A DNA stretch of 64,000 nucleotides from Palleronia salina (GCF_900141995.1 NZ_FQZA01000001.1:410392-474391); one strand, 5' to 3'; shown: positions 18,646-26,368, counted from the stretch's first letter. Translations and numbers: made by a program. The notes: a model not told the origin generated them from the letters alone.

Positions 18646-18674
18646 TGTATCCAAGGGATCGGCCCGTGTGTCAA
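18646..18674 (-). promoter_or_regulatory. candidate rplU-rpmA promoter
   Basis: On the minus strand a perfect TTGACA (18674-18669) is followed 17 bases later by GATACA (18651-18646). It lies in the only gap upstream of rplU, right after the end of the DUF2059 gene and about 147 bases before the L21 start. The -10 is weak (three of six), as is common in alphaproteobacteria. Confidence 0.45.
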
Positions 18675-18686
18675 GCGCCGCGGCGC

Positions 18687-19514
18687 TCAAATATCCTGCG
18701 CCTGCATGAATTGCGCGGCCGCGCGGCCCAGGTCGGTCGAGATGTCGACGAAGACCCGGTCGAACGCCCCGAACAGCGCCGAATTCAGCGCCTGGCCGGT
18801 GTCGGTTTCCGAAAGCGAGATGTAGGCGTCGAGATCCGCGTCGCTCAGCGGCTCGTAGGCCAGCGTGAGAAAGCCATAGAGCCACTGCTCGGTATCGCCG
18901 CGGATCTCGGGCTCCTGCGCCCAGACATCCGCGATCATCTGCGACTCGCCCATGGCCTCGGGGAAGGCATCGCCGTCATCCAGCCCGCGGTAGAAGGCGA
19001 AGTTCGAATTCAGCGCCCCCGCCACGTTCATCTCCAGCAGATCGTTCGCCTCGATCAGCGTCTCGATCATGGCGATGCGCGGTGCCTCTTCGGCGCGCAT
19101 CCGCGCCGCGCGTTCCTCGGCCGCGTCCTCGACCGTCTCGTCCCGCAGCGCCTGGCGTGCCGCGACTTCCAGGTCGGTGATCGTGCGCCCCAGGTCCGAG
19201 GTGAAGAACGTGACCAGCCGCGCGGTATCGGCATCCGAAAGGCCCCGCTCCAGCCCCGAGACCAGCTGGCTCTCCATCCGCTCGGTGTCGTAAATCCCTT
19301 CGACCACGCGGCGCCACGCGGCACCGCCCTGGCCGGGAAACATCTCGTCTTCCAGGTCGGCGCCGTATTCCACGCCTTCGTCCTGCATCACCGCGATGAT
19401 GTCGCCCAGGCGCATGGCGTCGAACAGGGCCTGTGCCCCTTCCTCGTCCTGCGCGAGCGCCGGGATCGGGGCGGCACATAGTGTCATCAGCGGCAGCGCG
19501 AGGCGGAGAGTCAT
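18687..19514 (-). CDS. DUF2059 domain periplasmic protein
   Basis: A 275-residue exported protein with a Sec signal peptide (MTLRLALPLMTL, cleavage near ALAQD, residue 22). The mature protein is acidic and helical and resembles the DUF2059 family (FDAMRLGDIIAVM at the front, LVTFFTSDLGRTITDLE in the middle, FLTLAYEPLSDADLDAYI near the end, typical of the family's C-terminal helix). No catalytic residues are evident and the function is unknown. It is a single gene between rplU and the tRNA. Confidence 0.78.
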   Translation of the reverse strand: MTLRLALPLMTLCAAPIPALAQDEEGAQALFDAMRLGDIIAVMQDEGVEYGADLEDEMFPGQGGAAWRRVVEGIYDTERMESQLVSGLERGLSDADTARLVTFFTSDLGRTITDLEVAARQALRDETVEDAAEERAARMRAEEAPRIAMIETLIEANDLLEMNVAGALNSNFAFYRGLDDGDAFPEAMGESQMIADVWAQEPEIRGDTEQWLYGFLTLAYEPLSDADLDAYISLSETDTGQALNSALFGAFDRVFVDISTDLGRAAAQFMQAQDI

Positions 19515-19620
19515 GGCAAGGTCCAGTCGAGGAAGAGGAACGGCGGGGCTCTCAAGAAGATATGCGCCCCGCCCCGCCCCGCAAGGTCAAACCGATTTCG
19601 CAACGCCCCGCGAAAACCGC

Positions 19621-19649
19621 TTGCACCCCGTGCGCTGCCGTCCTAAACG
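19621..19649 (+). promoter_or_regulatory. candidate tRNA-Ser promoter
   Basis: TTGCAC (19621-19626) and TAAACG (19644-19649) are 17 bases apart, and the -10 lies 16 bases before the tRNA 5' end. Placement is what a stable-RNA promoter needs; the match is moderate. Confidence 0.45.
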
Positions 19650-19665
19650 CCGCGCAGACCCCCGC

Positions 19666-19755
19666 GGAGAGGTGCCGGAGTGGTCGAACGGGGCGGTCTC
19701 GAAAACCGTTGACCCTTCACGGGGTCCCAGGGTTCGAATCCCTGTCTCTCCGCCA
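19666..19755 (+). tRNA. tRNA-Ser (CGA anticodon)
   Basis: 90 bases with a 7-bp acceptor stem (GGAGAGG with TCTCTCC, one G-U pair), a class II long variable arm (TTGACCCTTCACGGGGTC), anticodon loop CTCGAAA giving CGA, T-arm GGGTTCGAATCCC, discriminator G and an encoded CCA. It reads UCG codons. Serine tRNA genes are common integration sites, and an altered gene remnant follows immediately. Confidence 0.96.
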
Positions 19756-19785
19756 TTTACACGCTGATAATGTCGCTTTTCGTGG

Positions 19786-20003
19786 CTACGAGCCGAAAAG
19801 CTGCCAAGTCTCCGGACGAAGCGCGGTCACCGCAGCGATAGCGCTCGGCACGGTGCGAACTAGTCCGATGAGAGGCCCAAGCGCGGTGGCCTTTTCGAAG
19901 ATCGTCGGCAAGCTGCCAGTGTCCCGTCGAGGCTCATCGAGACGGCAGGAACCAAGGCCCCGACCGCCGCGACAAGCACGCCAAGCCCTTGCAGACCGCG
20001 TTC
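19786..20003 (-). pseudogene. frameshifted gene remnant beside tRNA-Ser
   Basis: On the minus strand two protein-like stretches lie in adjacent frames. The first, from 20003, includes GLQGLGVLVAAVGALVPAV, a probable membrane segment. The second continues one frame over with LPTIFEKATALGPLIGLV and SAIAAVTALRPETWQLFGS before a TAG at 19786. Together they look like the C-terminal end of a membrane protein broken near 19920. I do not recognise the family; a phage or mobile-element accessory protein is possible given the tRNA next door. There is no start codon or ribosome site, so this is a relic, not a gene. Confidence 0.4.
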
Positions 20004-20004
20004 C

Positions 20005-21405
20005 TCACGTGACCCGCAGCCAGGTCGTCATGCCCGACGCCGCGTGGCTCAGCATGTGGCAATGGAACAGCCAGTCGCCGGGATTGTCGGCCGTGAACGC
20101 GATCTCGCGCGTTTCCTGCCCGCCCACCAGGAGGGTATCGCGCAACGGCCCCAGCGCGCCGTCGGCGGTGACTTCGCGGAAATGCATGCCGTGCAGGTGC
20201 ATCGCGTGCGGGAACACCGTCTCGTTCACGATCTCCAGGCGCACCGGCTCGCCCAGGCCCAGCTCGGCCAGCGGGGTATCGGTCATGGCGGCCATGTCGT
20301 TGAGCGCCCAGAACCGGCCCTCGGCGATCAGCTCGCGAAAGCCCATGCGCGTGCCGTTCAGAACGGCCGATTGCATCCGGCCCATGGCACCGCCCGCCAT
20401 GACGAGGCGCAGCGGGGTCGCGGCGGACAGGTCGGGCAAGCCGGTATTCGGGTTGGGCGGCAGGGGCGCGGGCGTGCCGCGCCGGGTCTGCGCCGCCGTG
20501 CCGGCGACGTCGAACGCCGCCAGGAAGTAGTCACCGTCCTCCTCCACCTGGGCCAGGCCCGCCTGCCCGCCCGCATCCGCAACGACATCGACGATCAGGT
20601 CGGCCCGTTGCGCGGGCCCCAGGACCAGCACGTCCCCGATCGGCTCGGGCGCGTCCAGCGGCATGCCGTCCAGCGCCACGACCCAGCCCGCCAGCCCCGG
20701 AAGGGTCAGCGGGAAGATCCGCGCGTTCGAGGCGTTGATCAGCCGCAGGCGAAGCCGCTCGTGCCGGCGCGCGGGCAGCGTCAGGTCCGAGCGGCCATTG
20801 ACGGTGATATAGTTCCCGATCCGTCCGCCGTGGCTCATCATCATCGGGTGGTCGAAACTGTCGTCGATCTGCCCGGTTTCCGGGTTCAGCAGCCAGTCGC
20901 CCAACACCATGACCTCTTCGCGGTCCACGTCGGGCGGGGTGGCTTCCTCGACGATCAACGCGCCGTGCAGGCCCCGGGCGACCTGCTCCCACGACCGGTT
21001 ATGCGCGTGATACCAGTAGGTGCCCGCATCGGGCGCCTCGAAATCGTAGTCGAAGCGCATACCCGGCGCGACCGGCTCCTGCGTCAGGCCCGAGACACCG
21101 TCCATGCCGTTGGCGATGCGGATGCCGTGCCAGTGGATCGAGCTGCCCTGCGGCAGGTCGTTGACGAAACGGCGGGCGACCCGTTCCCCCTGCCGCACCC
21201 GGATCTCGGGGCCGGGCGCGGTCGGGCCATAGCCCCAGATCTCGGTCATCGGATAGTCGTCGGGCAACAGCCGGAACGGGGTCACCCGCGCCCGGAGTTC
21301 CTCGATCCCCGCATCGGTCGCGGCCGCAAGCCCGCCGCCCGGCAAGGCCGATCCAAGTCCCGCGGCCGTGGCCATGCGCAGGACATCGCGTCTGCCAAAC
21401 ATCAT
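20005..21405 (-). CDS. multicopper oxidase (periplasmic, CueO/CopA-like)
   Basis: A 466-residue three-domain multicopper oxidase, probably oxidising Cu(I) in the periplasm. It has a Tat-type leader (FGRRDVLRMATAAG). The copper ligands are all visible: HWHG (near residue 102), YHAHNRSWE (near 144), HAMHLHGMHF (near 405) and HCHMLSHAASGM (near 450), covering the trinuclear cluster and type 1 site. The second ATG-rich start MMFGRR at 21405 is chosen; the upstream frame lacks signal character. Last gene of the left copper operon, 56 bases after the diheme cytochrome. Confidence 0.92.
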   Translation of the reverse strand: MMFGRRDVLRMATAAGLGSALPGGGLAAATDAGIEELRARVTPFRLLPDDYPMTEIWGYGPTAPGPEIRVRQGERVARRFVNDLPQGSSIHWHGIRIANGMDGVSGLTQEPVAPGMRFDYDFEAPDAGTYWYHAHNRSWEQVARGLHGALIVEEATPPDVDREEVMVLGDWLLNPETGQIDDSFDHPMMMSHGGRIGNYITVNGRSDLTLPARRHERLRLRLINASNARIFPLTLPGLAGWVVALDGMPLDAPEPIGDVLVLGPAQRADLIVDVVADAGGQAGLAQVEEDGDYFLAAFDVAGTAAQTRRGTPAPLPPNPNTGLPDLSAATPLRLVMAGGAMGRMQSAVLNGTRMGFRELIAEGRFWALNDMAAMTDTPLAELGLGEPVRLEIVNETVFPHAMHLHGMHFREVTADGALGPLRDTLLVGGQETREIAFTADNPGDWLFHCHMLSHAASGMTTWLRVT

Positions 21406-21461
21406 CTTGTCGCTCCATCTGCTACGCGGGGCGCCTCGTGTGCGTGCATCCCGCGGTCTGA

Positions 21462-22415
21462 TCATTCGGGTTGGCCGGTGGCGCTGGCGGCGACCGGGCC
21501 GCGTTGGGCCAGGCGCTCGCGCCCGCCGTCCTCGCCTTCCAGCAGGTAGGTCGCCATGGCGTCGCGGTCGGCGTCGGACAGGAACCGCGTCCCCTCGCGC
21601 ACGACCTCGGCCATGCTGCCGCCGAAGGCGTCGCCCGACGGCGTGAGGCCGGATTTCAGCGCGTAGGACAGCGACGACACCGTCCAGCCGCCCTCGGCCA
21701 GCGCGCCGGGCCGGATCGACGGCGCCTTGCCCTCGCCGGGAAGCGCGGGATTGCCCGCGAAGACCGCCCCCAGGTCACGCCCCCCCGCCAGGTTGCGCGG
21801 GGTGTGGCAGGCCCCGCAATGGGCGGCGCCGCGCACCAGTTCGCGCCCGCGGTTCCACGCCTCGCTGCGCCCCGGCACCGGGTCGGTCTTCGGGTCGTAG
21901 AAGAAGGCCGCGCGCCACAGCTTCAGCCCCCAGCGCTGATCGAAGGGGAAGCCGACATCGTGGTCGGGCGCCGACTCGGCCACCGGAGCGACGGTCTGGA
22001 ACGCGGCCCACAGGTCGGCCATCTGCTGGTCCGAGAACTCGGCGTAGAACGGATAGGGGAAGGACGGGTAATAGGGGTCGCCATCCGGGGCCACGCCCTG
22101 CCGGACGGCCTTGGCAAAGGATTCGGCCGTCCAGTCGCCGATCCCGTGATCGGGCTCGGTGGTCAGGTTCGGCGGATAGAAGGTGCCGAAATCGGTTTGC
22201 AGGGGCGCCCCGCCCGCAAGGGGGGCACCGCCTTCGTCGAAATTCGAATGGCATACGATGCACCCGCTCGCGCGCGCGAGGTAGGCGCCCCGCTGGGCGT
22301 TGCCCTGAAGCCCGATGGGTCCGGGCGCGCTGCCCACGGGCCAGGCGATCACGGCGCTCAGCGCGGCGGCAGCGAATGCCGCCGCGCCCGCCGTCCACAA
22401 GACGATCCTGCGCAT
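21462..22415 (-). CDS. diheme cytochrome c, membrane-anchored
   Basis: A 317-residue protein with an N-terminal membrane anchor (residues about 5-27) and two heme-binding CXXCH sites: CIVCH (near 55) and CGACH (near 200). Each is followed by a cytochrome c fold with candidate distal Met residues. The layout resembles the cytochrome subunits of alcohol or aldehyde dehydrogenases, but no dehydrogenase is nearby. Its place before a multicopper oxidase suggests it receives or gives electrons in copper oxidation. It starts two bases after the cytochrome c' gene ends. Confidence 0.88.
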   Translation of the reverse strand: MRRIVLWTAGAAAFAAAALSAVIAWPVGSAPGPIGLQGNAQRGAYLARASGCIVCHSNFDEGGAPLAGGAPLQTDFGTFYPPNLTTEPDHGIGDWTAESFAKAVRQGVAPDGDPYYPSFPYPFYAEFSDQQMADLWAAFQTVAPVAESAPDHDVGFPFDQRWGLKLWRAAFFYDPKTDPVPGRSEAWNRGRELVRGAAHCGACHTPRNLAGGRDLGAVFAGNPALPGEGKAPSIRPGALAEGGWTVSSLSYALKSGLTPSGDAFGGSMAEVVREGTRFLSDADRDAMATYLLEGEDGGRERLAQRGPVAASATGQPE

Positions 22416-22417
22416 GC

Positions 22418-23032
22418 TCAGCCGTCTTCCGCCCGGAACCGCGAATGGCAGGCCGAGCAGACCTCGGTGGTCATGGTGAAGGCCGCGTCGGTCGGCATTT
22501 CGGCGATGTGCTCGGCGGTCATCATCCCGGATCCGCCCTCGCCCATCATCGCGCTGCCGCCCATCATGCCCGACGCGTCGCCCATCATGGACCCGCCGCC
22601 CATCATCGACCCAGCGTCGCCGCCCATCATCGCGCCGGTATCCATCTGGCCGCCCTGCCCCATGCCGTTTCCGGCGGCGCCTTCCAGCCCCTCGGCATAG
22701 ACGGCCAGCCGGTCGGCAAGCTCCGCGAACGCGTCCCAGTCCTCCCAGACGGCGTCCTTCGCCTCGGACGGCATCCCGCCCGAGCCTTCGGGGAACAGCT
22801 CGGTCATGGCGTCGCCCGCGTGTTCCTGGAACGTGCGGGCGGCCGCGCGCATGGCGTCGGCGTCGTAGTCCATCTCGCCGCGCATCATCGGCGCGACGGA
22901 TTTCACGGCGTCGCCCATGGCCTTCATCGCGTCCATACGCTCTTTCACGATGCCGGTCGCGCCGCTATGGGCCAGCGCGGCCACGGCAGTTCCGGTCATG
23001 GCAATCGCTGCCAGGGTGGTGGTGATCTTCAT
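22418..23032 (-). CDS. cytochrome c' with methionine-rich insert
   Basis: A 204-residue exported cytochrome of the c' four-helix family. It has a signal peptide (MKITTTLAAIAM, cleavage near AHSG) and a single C-terminal heme site CSACHSRFR (residues 192-200), the usual place in cytochrome c'. Helix segments such as RMDAMKAMGDAVKSVAPMM and TFQEHAGDAMTELFPEGSG fit. Between residues 124 and 171 lies an insert of MMGG-type repeats with 14 Met in 48 residues, a classic soft-metal (Cu(I)) ligand pattern. Ordinary cytochrome c' is about 125-150 residues, so the insert explains the extra length. Confidence 0.87.
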   Translation of the reverse strand: MKITTTLAAIAMTGTAVAALAHSGATGIVKERMDAMKAMGDAVKSVAPMMRGEMDYDADAMRAAARTFQEHAGDAMTELFPEGSGGMPSEAKDAVWEDWDAFAELADRLAVYAEGLEGAAGNGMGQGGQMDTGAMMGGDAGSMMGGGSMMGDASGMMGGSAMMGEGGSGMMTAEHIAEMPTDAAFTMTTEVCSACHSRFRAEDG

Positions 23033-23075
23033 TGTCTCTCGTCTCCGCAAGGTCTGATTTCGGTGTGGTCCAAGA

Positions 23076-23420
23076 TCAGGCCCGGAGGCGCGGTGGCGGA
23101 AGGTCCAGCCCGGGCGATATGCCGTCATAGGCGTGGCAGGTGGAAAGGTAATCGGCGGCGGTCACCGCTTCCGGCGGATGCACATCGACCCGCAGGCTGA
23201 CGACCACGGGGCTGAAGCAGTCGAAGCCCGGGTGGCAATGGTCGATGCGGTCGTCGTGGGTATGGTCGCCCGCATGGGCGTCGGCCGAGGGCGCGACGTG
23301 GGCCACGACGGTTCGGTCGTCACCATGCCCGATCCCGGCCTTTGCCTCGGCCGCGAACAGCAGCAAGGCGCCAAGAACGAACGCGTTCAACAGGACTACC
23401 GCATACCGCGCTATCATCAC
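23076..23420 (-). CDS. small His/Cys-containing secreted or membrane-anchored protein
   Basis: A 114-residue protein with an N-terminal hydrophobic segment (residues about 5-27) and a metal-ligand-rich centre: GDHTHDDRIDHCHPGFDCF. It ends in Pro/Arg (LPPPRLRA), a tail common in small metal-resistance accessory proteins. No named family is certain. The ATG at 23420 shares four bases with the stop of the upstream cytochrome gene. Context and ligands suggest periplasmic copper binding (inference). Confidence 0.7.
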   Translation of the reverse strand: MMIARYAVVLLNAFVLGALLLFAAEAKAGIGHGDDRTVVAHVAPSADAHAGDHTHDDRIDHCHPGFDCFSPVVVSLRVDVHPPEAVTAADYLSTCHAYDGISPGLDLPPPRLRA

Positions 23421-23875
23421 TCGATCCCGTTGGCCCGTTGCAGTTCCCGAACGTAAGCTGTCACCATCTTGACGTCACCCTGCGTGACCCCGTCAACGGG
23501 CGGCATGTTGCCGAAGCGCCAGTGATGCGCCCGCACCCCATTCCGGGCCGCGATCACGAAGGCCATGTCGGAATGGTGGCCGGGCTCGTAGATCTGGTGG
23601 ACCAGCGGCGGGGCGACACCGTTCTGTCCCGCAGCGTTCTGGCCGTGGCACGCGGCGCACTTGGCCTCGAAGATGGATTTCCCCAGCGCGGCGTTGCCCG
23701 ACAGCGCCTCGGGCAGGCGCACCTCGACGATCGGCGCGCCCTCGGCCAGGGCGGCCGTATCAGGCGGGGCCATCGAATGGCCCGCCCCCTGCGGCCCGGC
23801 GGCGAACATCTGCCAGCCGACGGCACCGATCCCGGCGATCAGCACGCCCGCCACCACAATGGTCAACTTGTCCAT
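23417..23875 (-). CDS. monoheme cytochrome c
   Basis: A 152-residue membrane-anchored c-type cytochrome: one N-terminal helix (residues about 4-24), the heme site CAACH near 74, a PPLVHQIYEPGHHSD segment and a probable distal Met in FGNMPPV. It belongs to the class I fold and probably acts in the periplasm. First gene of the left copper operon, about 100 bases downstream of the predicted start of transcription. A putative electron carrier for the copper oxidase system. Confidence 0.87.
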   Translation of the reverse strand: MDKLTIVVAGVLIAGIGAVGWQMFAAGPQGAGHSMAPPDTAALAEGAPIVEVRLPEALSGNAALGKSIFEAKCAACHGQNAAGQNGVAPPLVHQIYEPGHHSDMAFVIAARNGVRAHHWRFGNMPPVDGVTQGDVKMVTAYVRELQRANGIE

Positions 23876-23967
23876 GCGTCGTCCTTCGTCTCATCGCGGG
23901 ATCATCGGCGGATGCCGCAACGGGCACCCGCTACCCCACATCATTTGTCATCCCTCCGCAGGCCCAT

Positions 23968-23996
23968 TTGACCGTTGCGGCATCATATCATATTCC
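23968..23996 (+). promoter_or_regulatory. weak candidate promoter for the right copper operon
   Basis: TTGACC (23968-23973) and TATTCC (23991-23996) are 17 bases apart and end about 31 bases before the EF-hand gene. The -10 is poor. It overlaps the opposite-strand promoter, so a regulator bound here could control both arms. Confidence 0.3.
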
Positions 23997-24012
23997 AAAA
24001 TAGGGATGTCAA
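23982..24012 (-). promoter_or_regulatory. promoter of the left copper operon, MerR/CueR-type 19-bp spacing
   Basis: On the minus strand a perfect TTGACA (24012-24007) and TATGAT (23987-23982, five of six) are separated by 19 bases, not 17. An imperfect dyad ACATCCC-N6-GGAATAT lies across the spacer. Long spacers with a dyad are the hallmark of MerR-family promoters such as those of CueR. No merR-type gene is in the window, so the regulator is inferred. Confidence 0.5.
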
Positions 24013-24027
24013 ACCGGCGTCGCGGGC

Positions 24028-24285
24028 ATGAGCGCCGAAAGTCTGCGGGAACGGCTCGGCGAATTCGACGTGAACGACGACGGCGCGCTGAGCCTGGATG
24101 AATTCGCGCAATGGCACGCCACGATGATGCGCGAGCGCATGGTCGACCGGTTCCAGCATCTCGACGCAGACGCCGACGGCTCGGTGACCCCGGACGAGGT
24201 GGACAGCTTCGCCGGGCGCGCGGGCTGGATGCTGGGAGGCATGCGGGGCGGCAGCCCGATCGGAGGCACGCCCGATCAGAACTGA
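24028..24285 (+). CDS. EF-hand calcium-binding protein
   Basis: An 85-residue protein with two canonical EF-hand loops: DVNDDGALSLDEF (residues about 14-26) and DADADGSVTPDEV (about 46-58), each with Asp/Asn at positions 1, 3 and 5 and Glu at 12. A Gly/Met-rich tail follows. No signal peptide is present in this frame; related copper-cluster proteins usually carry one, so the N-terminus may be clipped. First gene of the rightward run. Partner and role unknown. Confidence 0.75.
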   Translation: MSAESLRERLGEFDVNDDGALSLDEFAQWHATMMRERMVDRFQHLDADADGSVTPDEVDSFAGRAGWMLGGMRGGSPIGGTPDQN

Positions 24286-24357
24286 TCCGGCGACGGCGCG
24301 TTGCAGGGTGGACCGGCCCGCGCGGCCGGGCCAGATCGAAACAGGGGGACATCCCAG

Positions 24358-24462
24358 ATGCGCCAGCATTCTCATCCCGGCTCAGACACGCCGACATCCC
24401 CTCGGGCGCACGGAAAGACCGATCGTGGCCCGCTGGATCGGGCGGAAAGGGCCCGGGCATGA
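24358..24462 (+). CDS. possible 34-residue ORF, unknown
   Basis: An ATG at 24358 preceded by a purine-rich GGGGGA opens a 34-codon frame (MRQHSHPGSDTPTSPRAHGK) whose TGA overlaps the next gene's ATG as ATGA. That overlap style matches the operon. It is hydrophilic and Arg/His-rich, with no similarity I recognise. It could be a leader peptide for the channel-like gene or chance. Confidence 0.3.
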   Translation: MRQHSHPGSDTPTSPRAHGKTDRGPLDRAERARA

Positions 24463-24893
24463 CCCTCGCCGCGCTGCTCATCGGAACCTGCCTTGTCGCG
24501 GCCATGGGGCATGTGCACCACCACGCGCTGACCACGCTGGGGCGGCTGGCGCCGAACCCGCAAGCCGGCTCGTCGCGCGCGGTGCACGTCACCTTCCTTG
24601 GCCTTCTGCTGCTTCACCTGGCCGAGATCCTGGTCTTCGCGCTGGTGAACCGGTGGCTCCTGCGCTGGGAGGCCCTGGGGGGCACCACGTCCGGTCCGCT
24701 CGACTGGGCCGACGTGATCTACCTGACCGGCGTGAACTTCACCACGCTGGGGCTTGCCCGCATCAACCTGACGGGCGACATCCGGATCGTCACCATGCTT
24801 CAGTCGCTCGGGGGTCTCATGCTGCTGACATGGTCGGCCACCTACCTGTTCAGCGTCTGCCGCCAAAGCTGGCGCGAGGCCGAGCAGGAATGA
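24459..24893 (+). CDS. two-helix ion-channel-like membrane protein
   Basis: A 144-residue inner-membrane protein with three or four hydrophobic segments. Between the last two is a pore-loop-like TGVNFTTLGLARINL, resembling the filter region of K+-channel-type (Ion_trans_2) proteins, although the exact TVGYG is absent. It may be a small channel or a channel-derived protein. It follows the EF-hand gene and overlaps the next gene by four bases. Function in metal stress is not known. Confidence 0.68.
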   Translation: MTLAALLIGTCLVAAMGHVHHHALTTLGRLAPNPQAGSSRAVHVTFLGLLLLHLAEILVFALVNRWLLRWEALGGTTSGPLDWADVIYLTGVNFTTLGLARINLTGDIRIVTMLQSLGGLMLLTWSATYLFSVCRQSWREAEQE

Positions 24894-25591
24894 CGCAGGC
24901 CGCCGCAGGGCTGACGGCGCGCCGCTTCGCCGCGGGCGTGGGCGCCCTGCTGCTCGCCGGGCTGCTGCTGGCATGGCTGATGGATTGGCTGCCCACCGGC
25001 ATCGACAGGACCACCATCACCCGCTGGGTGGACGCGGCCGGGCCCTGGGGGCCGGTCGCGGTGATCGGCCTGATGACGGCCGCGGTGGTGGCCAGCCCGA
25101 TCCCCAGCGCGCCGATCGCCCTGGCGGCGGGCGCTGCCTACGGCCATTACGCGGGCGCGGTCTATGTCGCCATCGGCGCCGAGATCGGGGCCATCACGGC
25201 CTTCCTGATCGCCCGGTTCGTGGGGCGCCGGACGGTCGAGCGCATCCTGGGCGACAAGGCCGATTACGGTCTGCTGGGCTCGCAGAACGCGCTGACGCTG
25301 ACGGTCTTCGCCAGCCGCCTGCTGCCCTTCGTGTCCTTCGACGCCATGAGCTACGCGGCCGGGCTCAGCCGCCTGCATTTCTGGCGGTTCGCGCTGGCCA
25401 CGCTGGCCGGTATCCTGCCGGCAAGCTTCGTGCTGGCGCATTTCGGAAGCGTCGCCATGGACGGGGATGCCGGGGCGGCCGAATGGCTCGCCATCGGGCT
25501 CGGCCTGCTGACCGCCCTGCCGCTGGTCGTCCTCGCCCTGCGCCGCAGGACGGATCGGCGGGAAGGGGTCGGGCCGGAAGATCCCGAATGA
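24890..25591 (+). CDS. TVP38/TMEM64 (DedA-like VTT) membrane protein
   Basis: A 233-residue multi-pass membrane protein with the VTT domain pattern: VASPIPSAPIALAAGAAYGH (residues about 66-85), GAITAFLIARFVGRR (re-entrant helix region), SRLLPFVSFDAMSYAAGLSR and FWRFALATLAGILPASF. Such proteins occur in mercury/copper operons and in DedA-related lipid-scramblase families. ATG at 24890 overlaps the channel-like gene's stop. The C-terminal tail is charged. Confidence 0.86.
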   Translation: MTQAAAGLTARRFAAGVGALLLAGLLLAWLMDWLPTGIDRTTITRWVDAAGPWGPVAVIGLMTAAVVASPIPSAPIALAAGAAYGHYAGAVYVAIGAEIGAITAFLIARFVGRRTVERILGDKADYGLLGSQNALTLTVFASRLLPFVSFDAMSYAAGLSRLHFWRFALATLAGILPASFVLAHFGSVAMDGDAGAAEWLAIGLGLLTALPLVVLALRRRTDRREGVGPEDPE

Positions 25592-25721
25592 GCGCGGCCC
25601 ATCGCCGGAAGAAAAGGCAGGCCGGGCACCGGCGGCATCACGCGCAAGTGACGGCGCCTTTCGCCCGCCCTCACGAAAACATCTCGCCAGATGCCCGGAA
25701 CGCGGCAATCCGGCGGCCGAT

Positions 25722-26099
25722 ATGACCTTGGTTCGCGCCTTCCTGACCCGATTGACCTTTGTCCTGGCCTTGCTGGTCCTGGGCATCGAGCCCGTGCTGG
25801 CGCGGGCAAGCGCGGTTGACTGCATGGCGCCAACCGTGGCCGTCGATACCCTGGCGGACGCGGCGCATACGGCCCATCACGCGGGGATGCACGGCGCCGA
25901 CACCGCGCTGCCGGACGCCGACACGCAGCAGACCGTCTCGGGCATGTGCTGCATCGGGACCTGCGGGTTCGCCACTGAGATCCTGCCGTCCATCGACACC
26001 GCCGCGTCGCGGCTGACCGTGGCCAAGCATGATCCCATGGTCGCCGCAGGCGCGAACCTTACCGACCCGATCGGTCTGAGAAGGCCTCCGAAGGGCTGA
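25722..26099 (+). CDS. small secreted Cys/His protein
   Basis: A 125-residue protein with a hydrophobic N-terminal leader (residues about 8-26, cleavage near LARASA). The mature part has a His/Met patch (AHTAHHAGMHGAD) and a Cys cluster MCCIGTCGF near residue 76, then a Pro/Arg/Lys end (LRRPPKG), much like the small protein in the left operon. These are soft-metal ligands, so periplasmic copper binding is plausible. Family not recognised. It lies 130 bases after the TVP38 gene, a gap without clear signals. Confidence 0.7.
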   Translation: MTLVRAFLTRLTFVLALLVLGIEPVLARASAVDCMAPTVAVDTLADAAHTAHHAGMHGADTALPDADTQQTVSGMCCIGTCGFATEILPSIDTAASRLTVAKHDPMVAAGANLTDPIGLRRPPKG

Positions 26100-26152
26100 G
26101 TGCGTCCAGCCGGCCCCCCGGCGCGAACGTTACTCAGACCCAGAGGCAATTC

Positions 26153-26368
26153 ATGACTTTCCGACTCGCGGCCACCGTGCCGCTTCTTCTGGCCGGCTGC
26201 GCGCCGCTGCCGGACCTTCCGCAAAGCGCGGCCTTCATCGCACCGGCCGACACGCGCGCCACGGGAACCGCCCAGACCGAACCGGTCCTGTCCTACCAGC
26301 CACGGCGGGTCGAGGCGCCCGGCGACTGGCGGCGGCTGAACGACCGCCAGGCCCCGGGGGGCGGATCA
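26153..26368 (+). CDS. small lipoprotein preceding the TolC-like factor
   Basis: The frame from ATG 26153 encodes a lipoprotein: MTFRLAATVPLLLAGCAPLP with a lipobox LAGC at residues 13-16, then about 55 residues ending WRRLNDRQAPGGG. Similar small lipoproteins lie before TolC-like genes in copper clusters. The natural stop appears to be lost: the triplet at 26366-26368 is TCA where TGA would end the protein and give ATGA with the next start. As written the frame runs on to 26479 in an out-of-frame Arg/Pro-rich tail. Coordinates show the inferred original end. Confidence 0.6.

Noticed and set aside
19666-19755. tRNA-Leu
   Set aside because: The long variable arm fits both, but anticodon CGA and the discriminator G identify serine.
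24459-24893. Firm call as a K+ channel
   Set aside because: The filter sequence TVGYG is absent; only a pore-loop-like segment is visible.
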